From assembly GCA_046330455.1 (NCBI GenBank), contig JAXLSU010000001.1:62001-126000 (forward strand): DNA of 64,000 nucleotides, given 5' to 3'. Shown piece after piece: positions 1 through 7,373 of this stretch (positions within the stretch are counted from its first letter, which is position 1; every line of letters begins with the position of its first letter). The position numbers and the translations under genes were made by a program. This DNA comes from CAVQXR01 sp046330455. Lineage in GTDB: Bacteria > Actinomycetota > Thermoleophilia > Gaiellales > Gaiellaceae. Under the pieces are notes generated by a model. The model searched no databases and was not told the DNA's origin. It saw only the letters and a program-made list of their open reading frames with translations.

Positions 1-216
1 CAGGGATGCGTCGTCCGGCTCGTGACGGCCCCCGGGGAGCGCCACCTGCCCCGACCAGCGGTCACCCGCGTGGTAGCCCCGCTGGACGAGCAGGAGGGCG
101 TCCTCGTGGAGGCAGACGAGCACGGCGGCCTCGAGCTCGGCGCCCGCGAGCTCCGGATGCGGGATCTCGCGGAGCGAGGCCTCGAGCTCCTGGAGACGTG
201 GGAAGGCGCGGCTCAC
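1..216 (-). CDS. NUDIX hydrolase, CoA-pyrophosphatase-like (3' end cut by window)
   Basis: Only the first 72 codons lie in the window; the rest is beyond base 1. The readable protein has a beta strand (AAVLVCLHEDALLLVQRG) followed by WSGQVALPGGRHEPDD, the entry to the NUDIX fold. SGQVxxPGG followed by EPDD is typical of the NudL/YeaB CoA diphosphatase branch, which hydrolyses CoA and acyl-CoA to phosphopantetheine and adenosine 3',5'-bisphosphate. The REx2EExG metal-binding box itself is outside the window, so the assignment is partial. I used the GTG at 216-214; an in-frame GTG about 57 nt further upstream is an alternative. Confidence 0.7.
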   Translation of the reverse strand, partial: MSRAFPRLQELEASLREIPHPELAGAELEAAVLVCLHEDALLLVQRGYHAGDRWSGQVALPGGRHEPDDASL

Positions 217-281
217 AGATCGAGGATCGCGAACCGGGCGCCGGCGTGCAAGCGAAACGCGACTCGCCACCCCGGTCGAGA

Positions 282-515
282 GGGCCGGATGGGATCCGGC
301 AGGGCCGGATGAGATCCGGCCCCTACAGGGGCGATCGTAGGGCGGCGTCTCACCCCGCCGGGCGCGTCGTCGGGACGGGATCTCATCCCGCTCGCCCTGC
401 GCGGGGCGTAGGAGCGGCGTCTCGCCCCGCCCGTCTGCGTGGGGTGTGGGGGGGCGTCTCACCCCGCCCGTCTGCGTGGGGTGTAGGGGCGGGATCTCAT
501 CACGCCCGCCCGGGG
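282..515. repeat. Cluster of about seven GATGAGATC-type palindromes
   Basis: This gene-free stretch is built of short imperfect palindromes. Two carry the core GGATGAGATCC or GGATGGGATCC with GGGCC/GGCCC arms (282-300 and 302-325). Others read GGGATCTCATCCC near 375-390, GGCGTCTCACCCCGCC near 341-360 and 450-470, GGCGTCTCGCCCCGCC near 414-430, and GGCGGGATCTCATCACGCCC near 488-508. CCCTAC or its complement often flanks the arms. Arms and core differ between copies in ways that keep pairing. The same family recurs at 19829-19891 and 61477-61665. It resembles REP-type extragenic palindromes; no transposase was seen. Nothing else was recognised between 217 and 518. Confidence 0.85.
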
Positions 516-518
516 GGC

Positions 519-2687
519 TCAGCCGCGCAGCAGCGAGCTCGGGCGGTAGTCGCCCGCGGGGAGGCTGACGAGCGTCGCGTCGTAGTCGGCGTCCGTGGCG
601 CCGAGCACCCGGTTCTCGCGGATGAAGGGGAGCGGCGTCTCGGGGTCGTCCGAGTCGATCTCGCGGGCGAGGCGATGCCCGTCGAAGATCGCGTCGGCGG
701 CCAGGCGCGGAGCGACGCAGTCCCCGATGCGGTAGAGGCCCTGGATCCCCTCGTCCGCGAGCTGCTCACCGCGTCCGGCGAGCTCGCGGTAGAGGCCGTC
801 GTTCGAGACCCGCTGGGTCGTCAGCACGACGGCGTCCACCTCCCACTCGAGCGGCTTGTCGGTCGCGTAAACGTGGCAGCCGTGCACGCCGCCGGGCTCG
901 ATCGACTCGACCATGTGCTCGGGGAGCAGCTCGACGCCGAGCGCGCGGAGCTGGCGGTTCAGCCGTGGGGCCTCGAGCGTGAACGTCGAGTACGGGGAGA
1001 CGAGGCTGAACGGGGTGACGAAGGTGACCTGCTTTCCCTCGCGGGCGAGCTTCTCCGCGAGGCCGACGCCCATGTAGTACCCCTCGCAGTCGTAGACGAG
1101 GACCCGATCGCCAGGGACTTCCTTCCCATCGACCATCACCTGCTCGGGGGTGAGGACGTGCGGGAGCGCTGCATCGGCACCCGGGATCGGCGCGTGCGTC
1201 GTGCCGGAGAGCCCGTCACTCGCCCAGTGAGCGCCCGTCGCGACGACGACGAGGTCGGCCCCGTAGGTGAGCACGGCGTCCGCGTCGAGCCGGGCTCCGA
1301 GCACGACCTCGACGTTGCGGAGCTTCCCGAGCTGGATGCGCCGGTAGTTCACGATCCGCCCCCACTCGCCGAGCCCGGGCAGGCGCGGCACCCAGCGCAT
1401 GATCCCGCCGAGATCGTCCCCTTCATCGACGAGGTGGACGCGGCGTAGGCCGCGCTTGCCGAGCACGATCGCGCACTCCATCCCCGCCGGTCCGGCACCG
1501 ACGACGAGCACGTCGAGGTCGGCGTTCGCGGCCGGCGTGAACTTCTCTGGATGCCAGCCGCGCCGGTACTCCTCGCCAGCCGTCGCGTTCTGCGTACAGA
1601 TGAGCAGCGCCCGCTGCATGTAGCGCGCGGCACAGATGTTGTTGCCGATGCACTCGCGGATGTCGTCGAGGCGACCCTCGTCGATCTTGCGGGGGATGAA
1701 CGGATCGGCGATCGAGCCGCGCGCCGAGCCGATGCAGTCGATGACACCGCTGCGCACCATCTCGACCATCGTGTCGGGGCTCGTGAACCGCCCGACTCCG
1801 ACGATCGGCTTCGTCGCGTGCGGCCTGGCGCGCTCGAGCCACGGCCGCTCGTAGTTCTCGGCACCGAAGCGGCACGACAGTGTGTCCTCTCCCCACTCGG
1901 CGAGGCTGCCGCCGATCTGGAAGTCCCAGAGGTCGATCAGGTGGTCGGCGGCGGCGATGAAGCGGTGGCTCTCCTCCTCGGTCAACGCGCCGGGGCGCAG
2001 CGACGCGATACAGATCCGCGCCGCGATCGCGCAGTCGTCCCCGACCGCCTCCTTCACCTGTTCGATCGTCTCGAGCCAGAACCGGGCCCGGTTCTCGAAC
2101 GAGCCGCCGTACTCGTCTGCCCGGCGGTTGTACCACGGGTCGAGGAACTGCCAGGTGATCGGGTAGCCGTGGCCCCCGTAGACGTTGACGATGTCGAAGC
2201 CGGCGGCCCGCGCCCGCTTCGCCGCCTCGACGTAGTGACGCTGCAGCTCGCGGATTCCCCGCAGGTCGAGCTCGTAGCACGACTGGACGAACAGGTAGTC
2301 GCTCGGCAGTTGCGAGACGCCGGCCGCGGGCATCCGGCTCTCGTAGTTGCGCGCGTGCGCGGCGCCGTACCAGAGCTGCACGCCGGCGAGTGAGCCGTGC
2401 TCGTGGATCCGCTCGCACATGAGACCGAGATTGCGAACGTCGGTGTCGTCCCAGAGCCGCGCGCCGACGCTCGGATGGCCGTCGCTCGAGGGGTGGATCG
2501 AGCAGTACTCGGTCGAGATCGCCGCCCAGCCGCCCTCGGCGGCCATCGCACGGAAGTGCGCCTGGACGCCCGGCCAGTCCGAGCCGAAGCTCGAGCAGTG
2601 CGGCGTCTTGTAGAACCGGTTTCGCATCGTCCTCGGGCCGATCCGGACCGGCTCGAAGAGGAGGTCGTACCGGGGGTCTCGCGCCAT
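519..2687 (-). CDS. Trimethylamine-dehydrogenase-like FMN/FAD oxidoreductase with altered Fe-S motif
   Basis: A 722-residue flavoprotein of the old-yellow-enzyme/2,4-dienoyl-CoA reductase superfamily, closest in motifs to trimethylamine, dimethylamine and histamine dehydrogenases. An N-terminal TIM barrel (about 1-340) is followed by an Fe-S segment and a Rossmann domain (VVGAGPAGMECA near 395). Relative to trimethylamine dehydrogenase numbering plus one, it keeps the FMN-linking Cys31 (TPHC), Tyr61, Tyr170, His173, Trp265 and Asp268. The aromatic residue of the substrate bowl normally Trp355 is Tyr356. The cluster motif reads CIGNNIC and then Cys364, so the second cysteine of CxxCxxC is Asn349. 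Family members oxidatively N-demethylate amines and pass electrons to ETF; the substrate here is unknown. It is divergent from the ferrochelatase gene and starts at an ATG. Confidence 0.85.
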   Translation of the reverse strand: MARDPRYDLLFEPVRIGPRTMRNRFYKTPHCSSFGSDWPGVQAHFRAMAAEGGWAAISTEYCSIHPSSDGHPSVGARLWDDTDVRNLGLMCERIHEHGSLAGVQLWYGAAHARNYESRMPAAGVSQLPSDYLFVQSCYELDLRGIRELQRHYVEAAKRARAAGFDIVNVYGGHGYPITWQFLDPWYNRRADEYGGSFENRARFWLETIEQVKEAVGDDCAIAARICIASLRPGALTEEESHRFIAAADHLIDLWDFQIGGSLAEWGEDTLSCRFGAENYERPWLERARPHATKPIVGVGRFTSPDTMVEMVRSGVIDCIGSARGSIADPFIPRKIDEGRLDDIRECIGNNICAARYMQRALLICTQNATAGEEYRRGWHPEKFTPAANADLDVLVVGAGPAGMECAIVLGKRGLRRVHLVDEGDDLGGIMRWVPRLPGLGEWGRIVNYRRIQLGKLRNVEVVLGARLDADAVLTYGADLVVVATGAHWASDGLSGTTHAPIPGADAALPHVLTPEQVMVDGKEVPGDRVLVYDCEGYYMGVGLAEKLAREGKQVTFVTPFSLVSPYSTFTLEAPRLNRQLRALGVELLPEHMVESIEPGGVHGCHVYATDKPLEWEVDAVVLTTQRVSNDGLYRELAGRGEQLADEGIQGLYRIGDCVAPRLAADAIFDGHRLAREIDSDDPETPLPFIRENRVLGATDADYDATLVSLPAGDYRPSSLLRG

Positions 2688-2745
2688 CGCGCCGAGCGTA
2701 GCGGGCCTGAAGCGGTCCCGCCCGTTTCGATCAGGTGCGAGTTGC

Positions 2746-2751
2746 TAGCGT
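2746..2751 (+). promoter_or_regulatory. Candidate -10 element of a leaderless ferrochelatase promoter
   Basis: TAGCGT begins 14 nt before the GTG at 2760 and there is no Shine-Dalgarno sequence between them. Transcription starting about 7 nt downstream of the hexamer would begin at or next to the GTG. The same spacing recurs in front of several other genes of the window. Confidence 0.5.
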
Positions 2752-2759
2752 CAGGCGCG

Positions 2760-3866
2760 GTGCAGACGTTGCTGAAGCCTCCCGCGGACGGGGCTCGGAG
2801 CCGGCATCCGGACACGTTCGCCGACGCGATCCTCGTCGTCTCGTTCGGTGGCCCGGAGGGGCCGGACGACGTGATGCCGTTCCTCGAGAACGTCACGGGC
2901 GGTCGGGGCGTGCCGCGTGAGCGGCTCGAGGAGGTCGCCCACCACTACGAGCTCTTCGGCGGCGTCAGCCCCATCAACGCTCAGAACCGCGCGCTGATCG
3001 GAGCGCTGCGGCTCGAGCTCGATGCCCACGGGGTGGACCTGCCGATCTACTTCGGCAACCGCAACTGGCACCCGCTGCTCGCCGACACGCTCCGCCGGAT
3101 GGCCGCTGACGGTATCCAGCGGGCGCTCGCCTTCATCACCTCGGCCTTTTCCTCCTACTCGGGGTGTCGCCAGTACCGCGAGAACGTCTTCGTCGCGCAG
3201 GAGGAGGTCGGTTCGGGGGCGCCCGAGGTTTCGAAGCTCCGCGCGTTCTGGAACCACCCTGGCTTCATCGAGCCGAACGCCGAGCTCGTGCGGGCGGCGC
3301 TCGCCGAGATCCCCGAGGCGGGTCGCGGCCGAGCGCGCGTCGCGTTCACGGCCCACAGCATCCCCTCGGCGATGGCGCGCCACTGCCGCTACGAGACCCA
3401 GCTCCGAGAGGCAGCGCGGCTCGTCGCCGAGGCTGCCGGGGCGAGCGCGTACGACGTCGTCTACCAGAGCCGCAGCGGCCCGCCGCAGGTGCCCTGGCTC
3501 GAGCCGGACATCGGTGACCACCTTCGCGGGCTTGCCGCCGGGGGAGCGACCGACGTCGTCGTGTCGCCGCTCGGCTTCCTCTCCGACCACATCGAGGTGC
3601 TCTACGACCTCGACCACGAGGCCCGCGAGGTCGCCGGCGAGCTCGGGCTGCGGATGATCCGCGCCGGCACCGTCGGCACCCACCCCGCGTTCGTGGCGAT
3701 GATCCGCGAGCTCGTCCAGGAGCGACTGGACCCGTCGCTCGAGCGGCGCGCTCTCGGCCGTGAGGGCCCAGCGCCCGACGTCTGCCCGCCCGGCTGCTGC
3801 CTTCCAGGTACCGGCCGGCCGGGACCGTGGGAGCCCGGCCGCCGGGAGCGCGTCAGACCGCGATGA
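2760..3866 (+). CDS. hemH: Ferrochelatase (coproporphyrin ferrochelatase type)
   Basis: A 368-residue ferrochelatase, which inserts Fe2+ into a porphyrin in the last part of heme synthesis. In actinobacteria the substrate is coproporphyrin III and the enzyme is often called CpfC. The start LVVSFGGPEGPDDVMPFLENV, split here as VVSFGGPEGP and DDVMPFLENV, is the family signature. The active-site histidine is in FTAHSIPSAM and the acidic residue region is SPLGFLSDHIEVLYDLD. SSYSGCRQYREN and the C-terminal CPPGCC hold the four cysteines that bind a [2Fe-2S] cluster in actinobacterial enzymes. Start GTG 2760 was chosen because a -10-like TAGCGT lies 14 nt upstream. The 3' end overlaps the convergent toxin gene by 14 nt. 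No other heme gene is adjacent. Confidence 0.92.
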   Translation: MQTLLKPPADGARSRHPDTFADAILVVSFGGPEGPDDVMPFLENVTGGRGVPRERLEEVAHHYELFGGVSPINAQNRALIGALRLELDAHGVDLPIYFGNRNWHPLLADTLRRMAADGIQRALAFITSAFSSYSGCRQYRENVFVAQEEVGSGAPEVSKLRAFWNHPGFIEPNAELVRAALAEIPEAGRGRARVAFTAHSIPSAMARHCRYETQLREAARLVAEAAGASAYDVVYQSRSGPPQVPWLEPDIGDHLRGLAAGGATDVVVSPLGFLSDHIEVLYDLDHEAREVAGELGLRMIRAGTVGTHPAFVAMIRELVQERLDPSLERRALGREGPAPDVCPPGCCLPGTGRPGPWEPGRRERVRPR

Positions 3867-4266
3867 TCTCGACGAGGCCCGCCAGGCCGCGGAAGTCTTC
3901 GGCGTTCCGGGTGCAGAGCGGCAGCCCGGCGGCGAGCGCCGTCGCTGCGATCAGAAGATCGACCGCTCGCGGGCCGCGGGCCTTCCGTCCCGCGGCGGCG
4001 GACGCCGCGTAGATCCGGCCGTACGCGCGCGCAGCCTCGTTGTCGAAGGGGAGCGGGTCGAAGACTGCCTCCGCCCGCTGGAGCCTCTCCTGCCGGCGCG
4101 CGCGTTCGTCGTGGTCGCTGGTGGCGTGCGGTCCAGCCGCCAGCTCGGCCATCGTCAACGCGCTCACCGCCAGCTCGGCCGGAAGCGTCGCCGCATCGAT
4201 CCTCTCGAGGTCGACGACGACCGAGGTGTCGAGAATCCCGCGGCCGGGGCGTGCTCGCTCAGGCAC
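3853..4266 (-). CDS. vapC: PIN-domain ribonuclease toxin, VapC type
   Basis: A 137-residue PIN-domain protein. The first acidic residue is in ILDTSVVVDLE, the second in TMAELAAGP and the third in AVDLLIAATAL, followed by LCTRNAEDF, the usual VapC order. VapC toxins are Mg2+-dependent RNases that cut initiator tRNA or rRNA until bound by VapB. The GTG at 4266 overlaps the stop of the antitoxin gene by 8 nt, so the pair is probably translationally coupled. A longer upstream frame exists but lies inside the antitoxin gene. The target RNA cannot be read from the sequence. Confidence 0.88.
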   Translation of the reverse strand: MPERARPGRGILDTSVVVDLERIDAATLPAELAVSALTMAELAAGPHATSDHDERARRQERLQRAEAVFDPLPFDNEAARAYGRIYAASAAAGRKARGPRAVDLLIAATALAAGLPLCTRNAEDFRGLAGLVEIIAV

Positions 4267-4513
4267 GCGGCTCGAGCGCCTGACTCGCAACGGTATCGAG
4301 ATCCGTTCGGAGCCGCTCATAGTCGACAGACGGCGCAGCGCGGAACGCCGCAACCACGGCCTCGGCAGCAACGAATCGGTGGCGGCGAAGCGGCGTCAGC
4401 TCGCCGACGGGAACGCCGTTTCGCGTGATCACGAAGGTCTCGCCCTCGTCGAGCTTCCGCATGATCTCGCCGCTCTCGTTGCGCAACTCGCGTTGGCTGA
4501 TCTGCCGGGCCAT
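4259..4513 (-). CDS. vapB: Phd/VapB-family antitoxin
   Basis: An 84-residue antitoxin with the Phd/YefM-type N-terminal DNA-binding fold: ISQRELRNESGEIMRKLDEG followed by FVITRNGVPVGELTPL. This family binds an operator at its own promoter and neutralises the toxin with its C-terminal tail. The ATG at 4513 has an inverted repeat only 9 nt upstream (4522-4542), which fits autoregulation. It is the first gene of a two-gene operon with the PIN toxin. Confidence 0.88.
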   Translation of the reverse strand: MARQISQRELRNESGEIMRKLDEGETFVITRNGVPVGELTPLRRHRFVAAEAVVAAFRAAPSVDYERLRTDLDTVASQALEPRA

Positions 4514-4521
4514 GCCTGGAA

Positions 4522-4542
4522 TCGTAGCACGGCGTGCTACGA
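4522..4542. promoter_or_regulatory. Inverted repeat, probable vapBC operator
   Basis: TCGTAGCAC, a 3-nt spacer GGC, and GTGCTACGA form a perfect 9-bp inverted repeat ending 9 nt before the antitoxin ATG. Phd/VapB complexes characteristically bind palindromes at this place. A TAGCAC half may also serve as part of the -10 region. Confidence 0.7.
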
Positions 4543-4604
4543 GAGGACGCTGGTCGAGGCGGCTCGGCCCGTCGGTGAGCGTGCGGAGCCACCGACCGCT
4601 TGGA

Positions 4605-5207
4605 TCAGAAGAGCCCGGAACGCAGCGCTTCGCTCGAGAGGATCTCGGGTCGGGTCTTCCACTGACCGGCCGGGGATGACCAGGCCCAGTGCTCATCCGG
4701 GGCATCGAGCCACAGCCGGACCATGGTGGCAAGCGAGTCCGCTCGAATCGATCGGAAGTCCTCGTCCGTCCAGTTCACCACTCGAACGGCTGCCGTGGCC
4801 GAATCGCGTCCAAGATCGGCCACGAGCCAGGTTTCCCCGTTGATCTCGCCGAGCGGAAGCCACGACTCCTCCCAGTAGTAGCCCGGGTCGAGTAGTTCCT
4901 TCTGTTCGCCGACGAGGTTCGGGTCGGCTCCGCGAGCGATGGCCTGCTGCATCAGGCTTGCGTACTCTGCAGACTCGAGGCCGAGGGGCGTGAAGGCGCT
5001 CGGCGCGAGGGTCACCCCTTCGGCCCGTCCGACCTGCCCGTCGTGCCAGCCGAACCACTCGACGATCTCGGTGGGCACCGGAAGCCCTGTGAGCGAGCGT
5101 CGGACGACGTCCTCGGCGAGTCCGGGTCGTAGGCGGTCGAAACGGTCGAATCCCTTGCGTGCCCAGGTCCCTTCCAGTTCAGCCAGCAGGCCCGTGAGCT
5201 TCGTCAT
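4605..5207 (-). CDS. SMI1/KNR4 (SUKH) family protein, candidate immunity protein
   Basis: A 200-residue protein. The order LTGLPVPTEIVEWFGWHDGQ, then ESWLPLGEINGETWLVADL and a Trp-rich C-terminus, is that of the SMI1/KNR4 (SUKH) fold. In bacteria this fold is one of the commonest immunity proteins encoded beside polymorphic toxins, often nuclease toxins. The ATG at 5207-5205 shares one base with the stop of the upstream secreted nuclease-like gene (TGATG), which points to coupled translation. No signal peptide was seen, so it should stay in the cytoplasm. A role unrelated to immunity cannot be excluded, since some SUKH proteins are solitary. Confidence 0.75.
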   Translation of the reverse strand: MTKLTGLLAELEGTWARKGFDRFDRLRPGLAEDVVRRSLTGLPVPTEIVEWFGWHDGQVGRAEGVTLAPSAFTPLGLESAEYASLMQQAIARGADPNLVGEQKELLDPGYYWEESWLPLGEINGETWLVADLGRDSATAAVRVVNWTDEDFRSIRADSLATMVRLWLDAPDEHWAWSSPAGQWKTRPEILSSEALRSGLF

Positions 5208-7246
5208 CAGCACACCCGCTTGGTGCTCGGCGCTCCTGGAAAGCTCATCGGGATGAGCAGGAAGGGCGTCCCCGTGCCAAGTCCCTTCGACGTGATGCAC
5301 GACACCACAAAGGCTCCGTACAGCCGGCCGGCATTCTCGTTCTGGATCCGATTGAGGAACTGGAGCTTCGCACCTGGCGGGCCGGCCACGAATGCCGGTC
5401 CGCTCTGGCCCGAGGCGAGGTACGGGAACTCGTGACATGCCTGGCCGATCGGCGTCGGCAGGGCACAACTCGTGTCGACCAAGCCGGTGAGGGGATCAGG
5501 AGGCGGAGCGTTGTACCAGGACTCGGTCAGGCCAAAGGACGCAAGGTACGAGAGACGCTCGGACCGCGGGACGTAGGTGAGCTGCACCCACAGCGGGTTC
5601 CTGGTCGCGATCGCTTCCCAGTCGTGCTGGGTCGTGGCCGGATTGTCGCTTCCGGGGCGAAGGATCCGGCGGTTCTCACAGGGTCGTGATTCTCCACCGA
5701 ACGGGTCAGGCGCTCCGGTCGAGGTCGCCTTCGCGTATGCCTCGTTGACCATCCAGACGCAGCGGGCCGCGGCCGTCTGGGCGGCCGCGAGGGTGAGGCC
5801 TGTCGACGCCGCTCGCTCGAGGTAGAGCTCCGCGAGGGAGTCCTGGTAGCTCACCGGATTGCCACGCACCGCCGGCGCGGTGAACGGGGCAGGGGCGGGG
5901 ACGGCACCTGGGGCGGCCGGAGGCGCAGGGGGCGCCGGAGTTCCGACACCGTCGTTCAAATCCGCCAGGTGCCAGAGCAGGGCGGCCGCAGCCGCGCCGC
6001 CCCCAACGGCTGCGACCGAGGCCGCTCTCGCAAGAGACGGACCGACCCGCAGGCCCGCGGCTCTTGCCGCGGAGAAGGCGAGGCCCTGGTCGCAGACGCT
6101 GCTTCCCTGGAGGTAAGTCGCGCCCGGGATCGAGCAGATCTGGAGGACGATCTCCGCGTCGGTGAGGCCGGCGAGCTGTGCTTCGAGCCAGGTGAGGTCG
6201 ATTCCCTGGTTCACCTCGGCGCCCCGTTGGCCGCTCGTGAACGTGATCGAAGCAAGGGCACGGATGTCGCTCGTCGGTGGCGCTGACGACCCGTCCTGTG
6301 CCACGTAGGCGGTGTACGTCCGCGATTGACCAAGCAGCGGCGCGGCCGATGCCGAGAACGTCGTCAAGGTACCGGCCGAGCCGACCGTCTTGTAGACGAG
6401 CCTGCTGCCCCCGCTGTCGTACAGCGTGAGAACATACGGGCCCGCGAGCGGACGATCGAGCGTGATCGTGAGCGTCGCGGACGGCTGAGCGGCAGTGACG
6501 GTGTCGCGGTCGCTTGCGAGCTCGAGGGTGCCGAGCCAGCCAGCGTTGCCGACCGACGTCTCGCTCGTCGCCCTCACGTCGTTGACGGGCGGCCCGATCG
6601 TCGGCGCGTCCTGGGCGACGTAGGCGGTATAGACGCGCGTCAGGTTGTTCCCGGGCGCAACGCTGAAGGAGAAGCTCGTCAGGGTCCCGGCGCTGCTCGC
6701 TGTCTTCAGGAGGATTCGCGTCCCGAGATCGTCGTAGACGGTCAGCTGGTACGGATCGACGAGCGGGCGATCGAGCGTGACCGTGAGCGTCGCCGATGCC
6801 GCGTTCGCGTCGGTTTGTCCCCGGTTCGTCGATAGCTCCACCGAGCCGATCCAGCCGAGGTGCTGGACGGACATCGGGCTGCTGGTGGCGAGACTCGACG
6901 GTGGCCCCGTGGCAGGCGCGTTCGACGACACGTAGGCCGTGAAGACTCTCGTCTGGTTGCTGGCAACGGAGAGGCCGAACGAGTTGAAGGCCTGAGCGCT
7001 CGCGGCGTCACGGGCGAAGACCCGGGCCCCGAGATCGTTGTAGGCGGTCAGGTACTGGCCCGGGCACAGGGGAGAGCTGATCGACGCCGTCAACGTCGCC
7101 GACGGGCTGTTCGAGTCGATCGTCGCCCGATCCGTGGCGAGCGTCACCGTCGGTACGGTGCACACCGCGCCGGATGATGCGGGGCCGAGCAAGACCGCTC
7201 CCACGAACAGAGCGGCAAGGCGTGCGACGCGGCTCGGGTGCGACAT
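5207..7246 (-). CDS. Secreted repeat protein with C-terminal NucA/NucB-like nuclease domain, candidate toxin
   Basis: A 679-residue exported protein. An N-terminal signal peptide (about 1-28, LAALFVGAVLLGPASSGA) is followed by three tandem Ig-like repeats of about 100 residues (roughly 30-125, 128-235 and 238-340). Each has SATLTxxxxxPL, xLTxYDxLGxR and a TRVYTAYV strand. A hydrophobic, Ala-rich segment lies near 400-425, then a Pro/Ala linker (about 432-465). The last 215 residues contain CHEFPYLASGQSGP (from 604) and GAKLQFLNRIQNENAGRLYG, which match the order C-D-E-[YFW]-P ... N-x-x-G-x-L of NucA/NucB deoxyribonucleases; the usual Asp is His here. An AGGGAGG ribosome site precedes the ATG. 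The SUKH gene follows with a one-base overlap. Confidence 0.65.
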   Translation of the reverse strand: MSHPSRVARLAALFVGAVLLGPASSGAVCTVPTVTLATDRATIDSNSPSATLTASISSPLCPGQYLTAYNDLGARVFARDAASAQAFNSFGLSVASNQTRVFTAYVSSNAPATGPPSSLATSSPMSVQHLGWIGSVELSTNRGQTDANAASATLTVTLDRPLVDPYQLTVYDDLGTRILLKTASSAGTLTSFSFSVAPGNNLTRVYTAYVAQDAPTIGPPVNDVRATSETSVGNAGWLGTLELASDRDTVTAAQPSATLTITLDRPLAGPYVLTLYDSGGSRLVYKTVGSAGTLTTFSASAAPLLGQSRTYTAYVAQDGSSAPPTSDIRALASITFTSGQRGAEVNQGIDLTWLEAQLAGLTDAEIVLQICSIPGATYLQGSSVCDQGLAFSAARAAGLRVGPSLARAASVAAVGGGAAAAALLWHLADLNDGVGTPAPPAPPAAPGAVPAPAPFTAPAVRGNPVSYQDSLAELYLERAASTGLTLAAAQTAAARCVWMVNEAYAKATSTGAPDPFGGESRPCENRRILRPGSDNPATTQHDWEAIATRNPLWVQLTYVPRSERLSYLASFGLTESWYNAPPPDPLTGLVDTSCALPTPIGQACHEFPYLASGQSGPAFVAGPPGAKLQFLNRIQNENAGRLYGAFVVSCITSKGLGTGTPFLLIPMSFPGAPSTKRVC

Positions 7247-7373
7247 CCCGGCCTCCCTCCATGACGGGGACGAACCGCACCGATCCTAGGGGGTCCCGCC
7301 GGAACTCAAGATGTCCGAAACGGACGGTCTCGCGGGCCGCGGGCGTGAGATCCAGGTCTGGCGGGGTTGGCGG

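Noticed and set aside
282..515. CRISPR array
   Set aside because: The repeats are palindromic, of unequal spacing and variable sequence, without unique spacers of constant length.
6..1448. Open frame of 480 codons on the plus strand at the window start
   Set aside because: It crosses the palindrome cluster and is antisense to the flavoprotein gene; no domain is visible.
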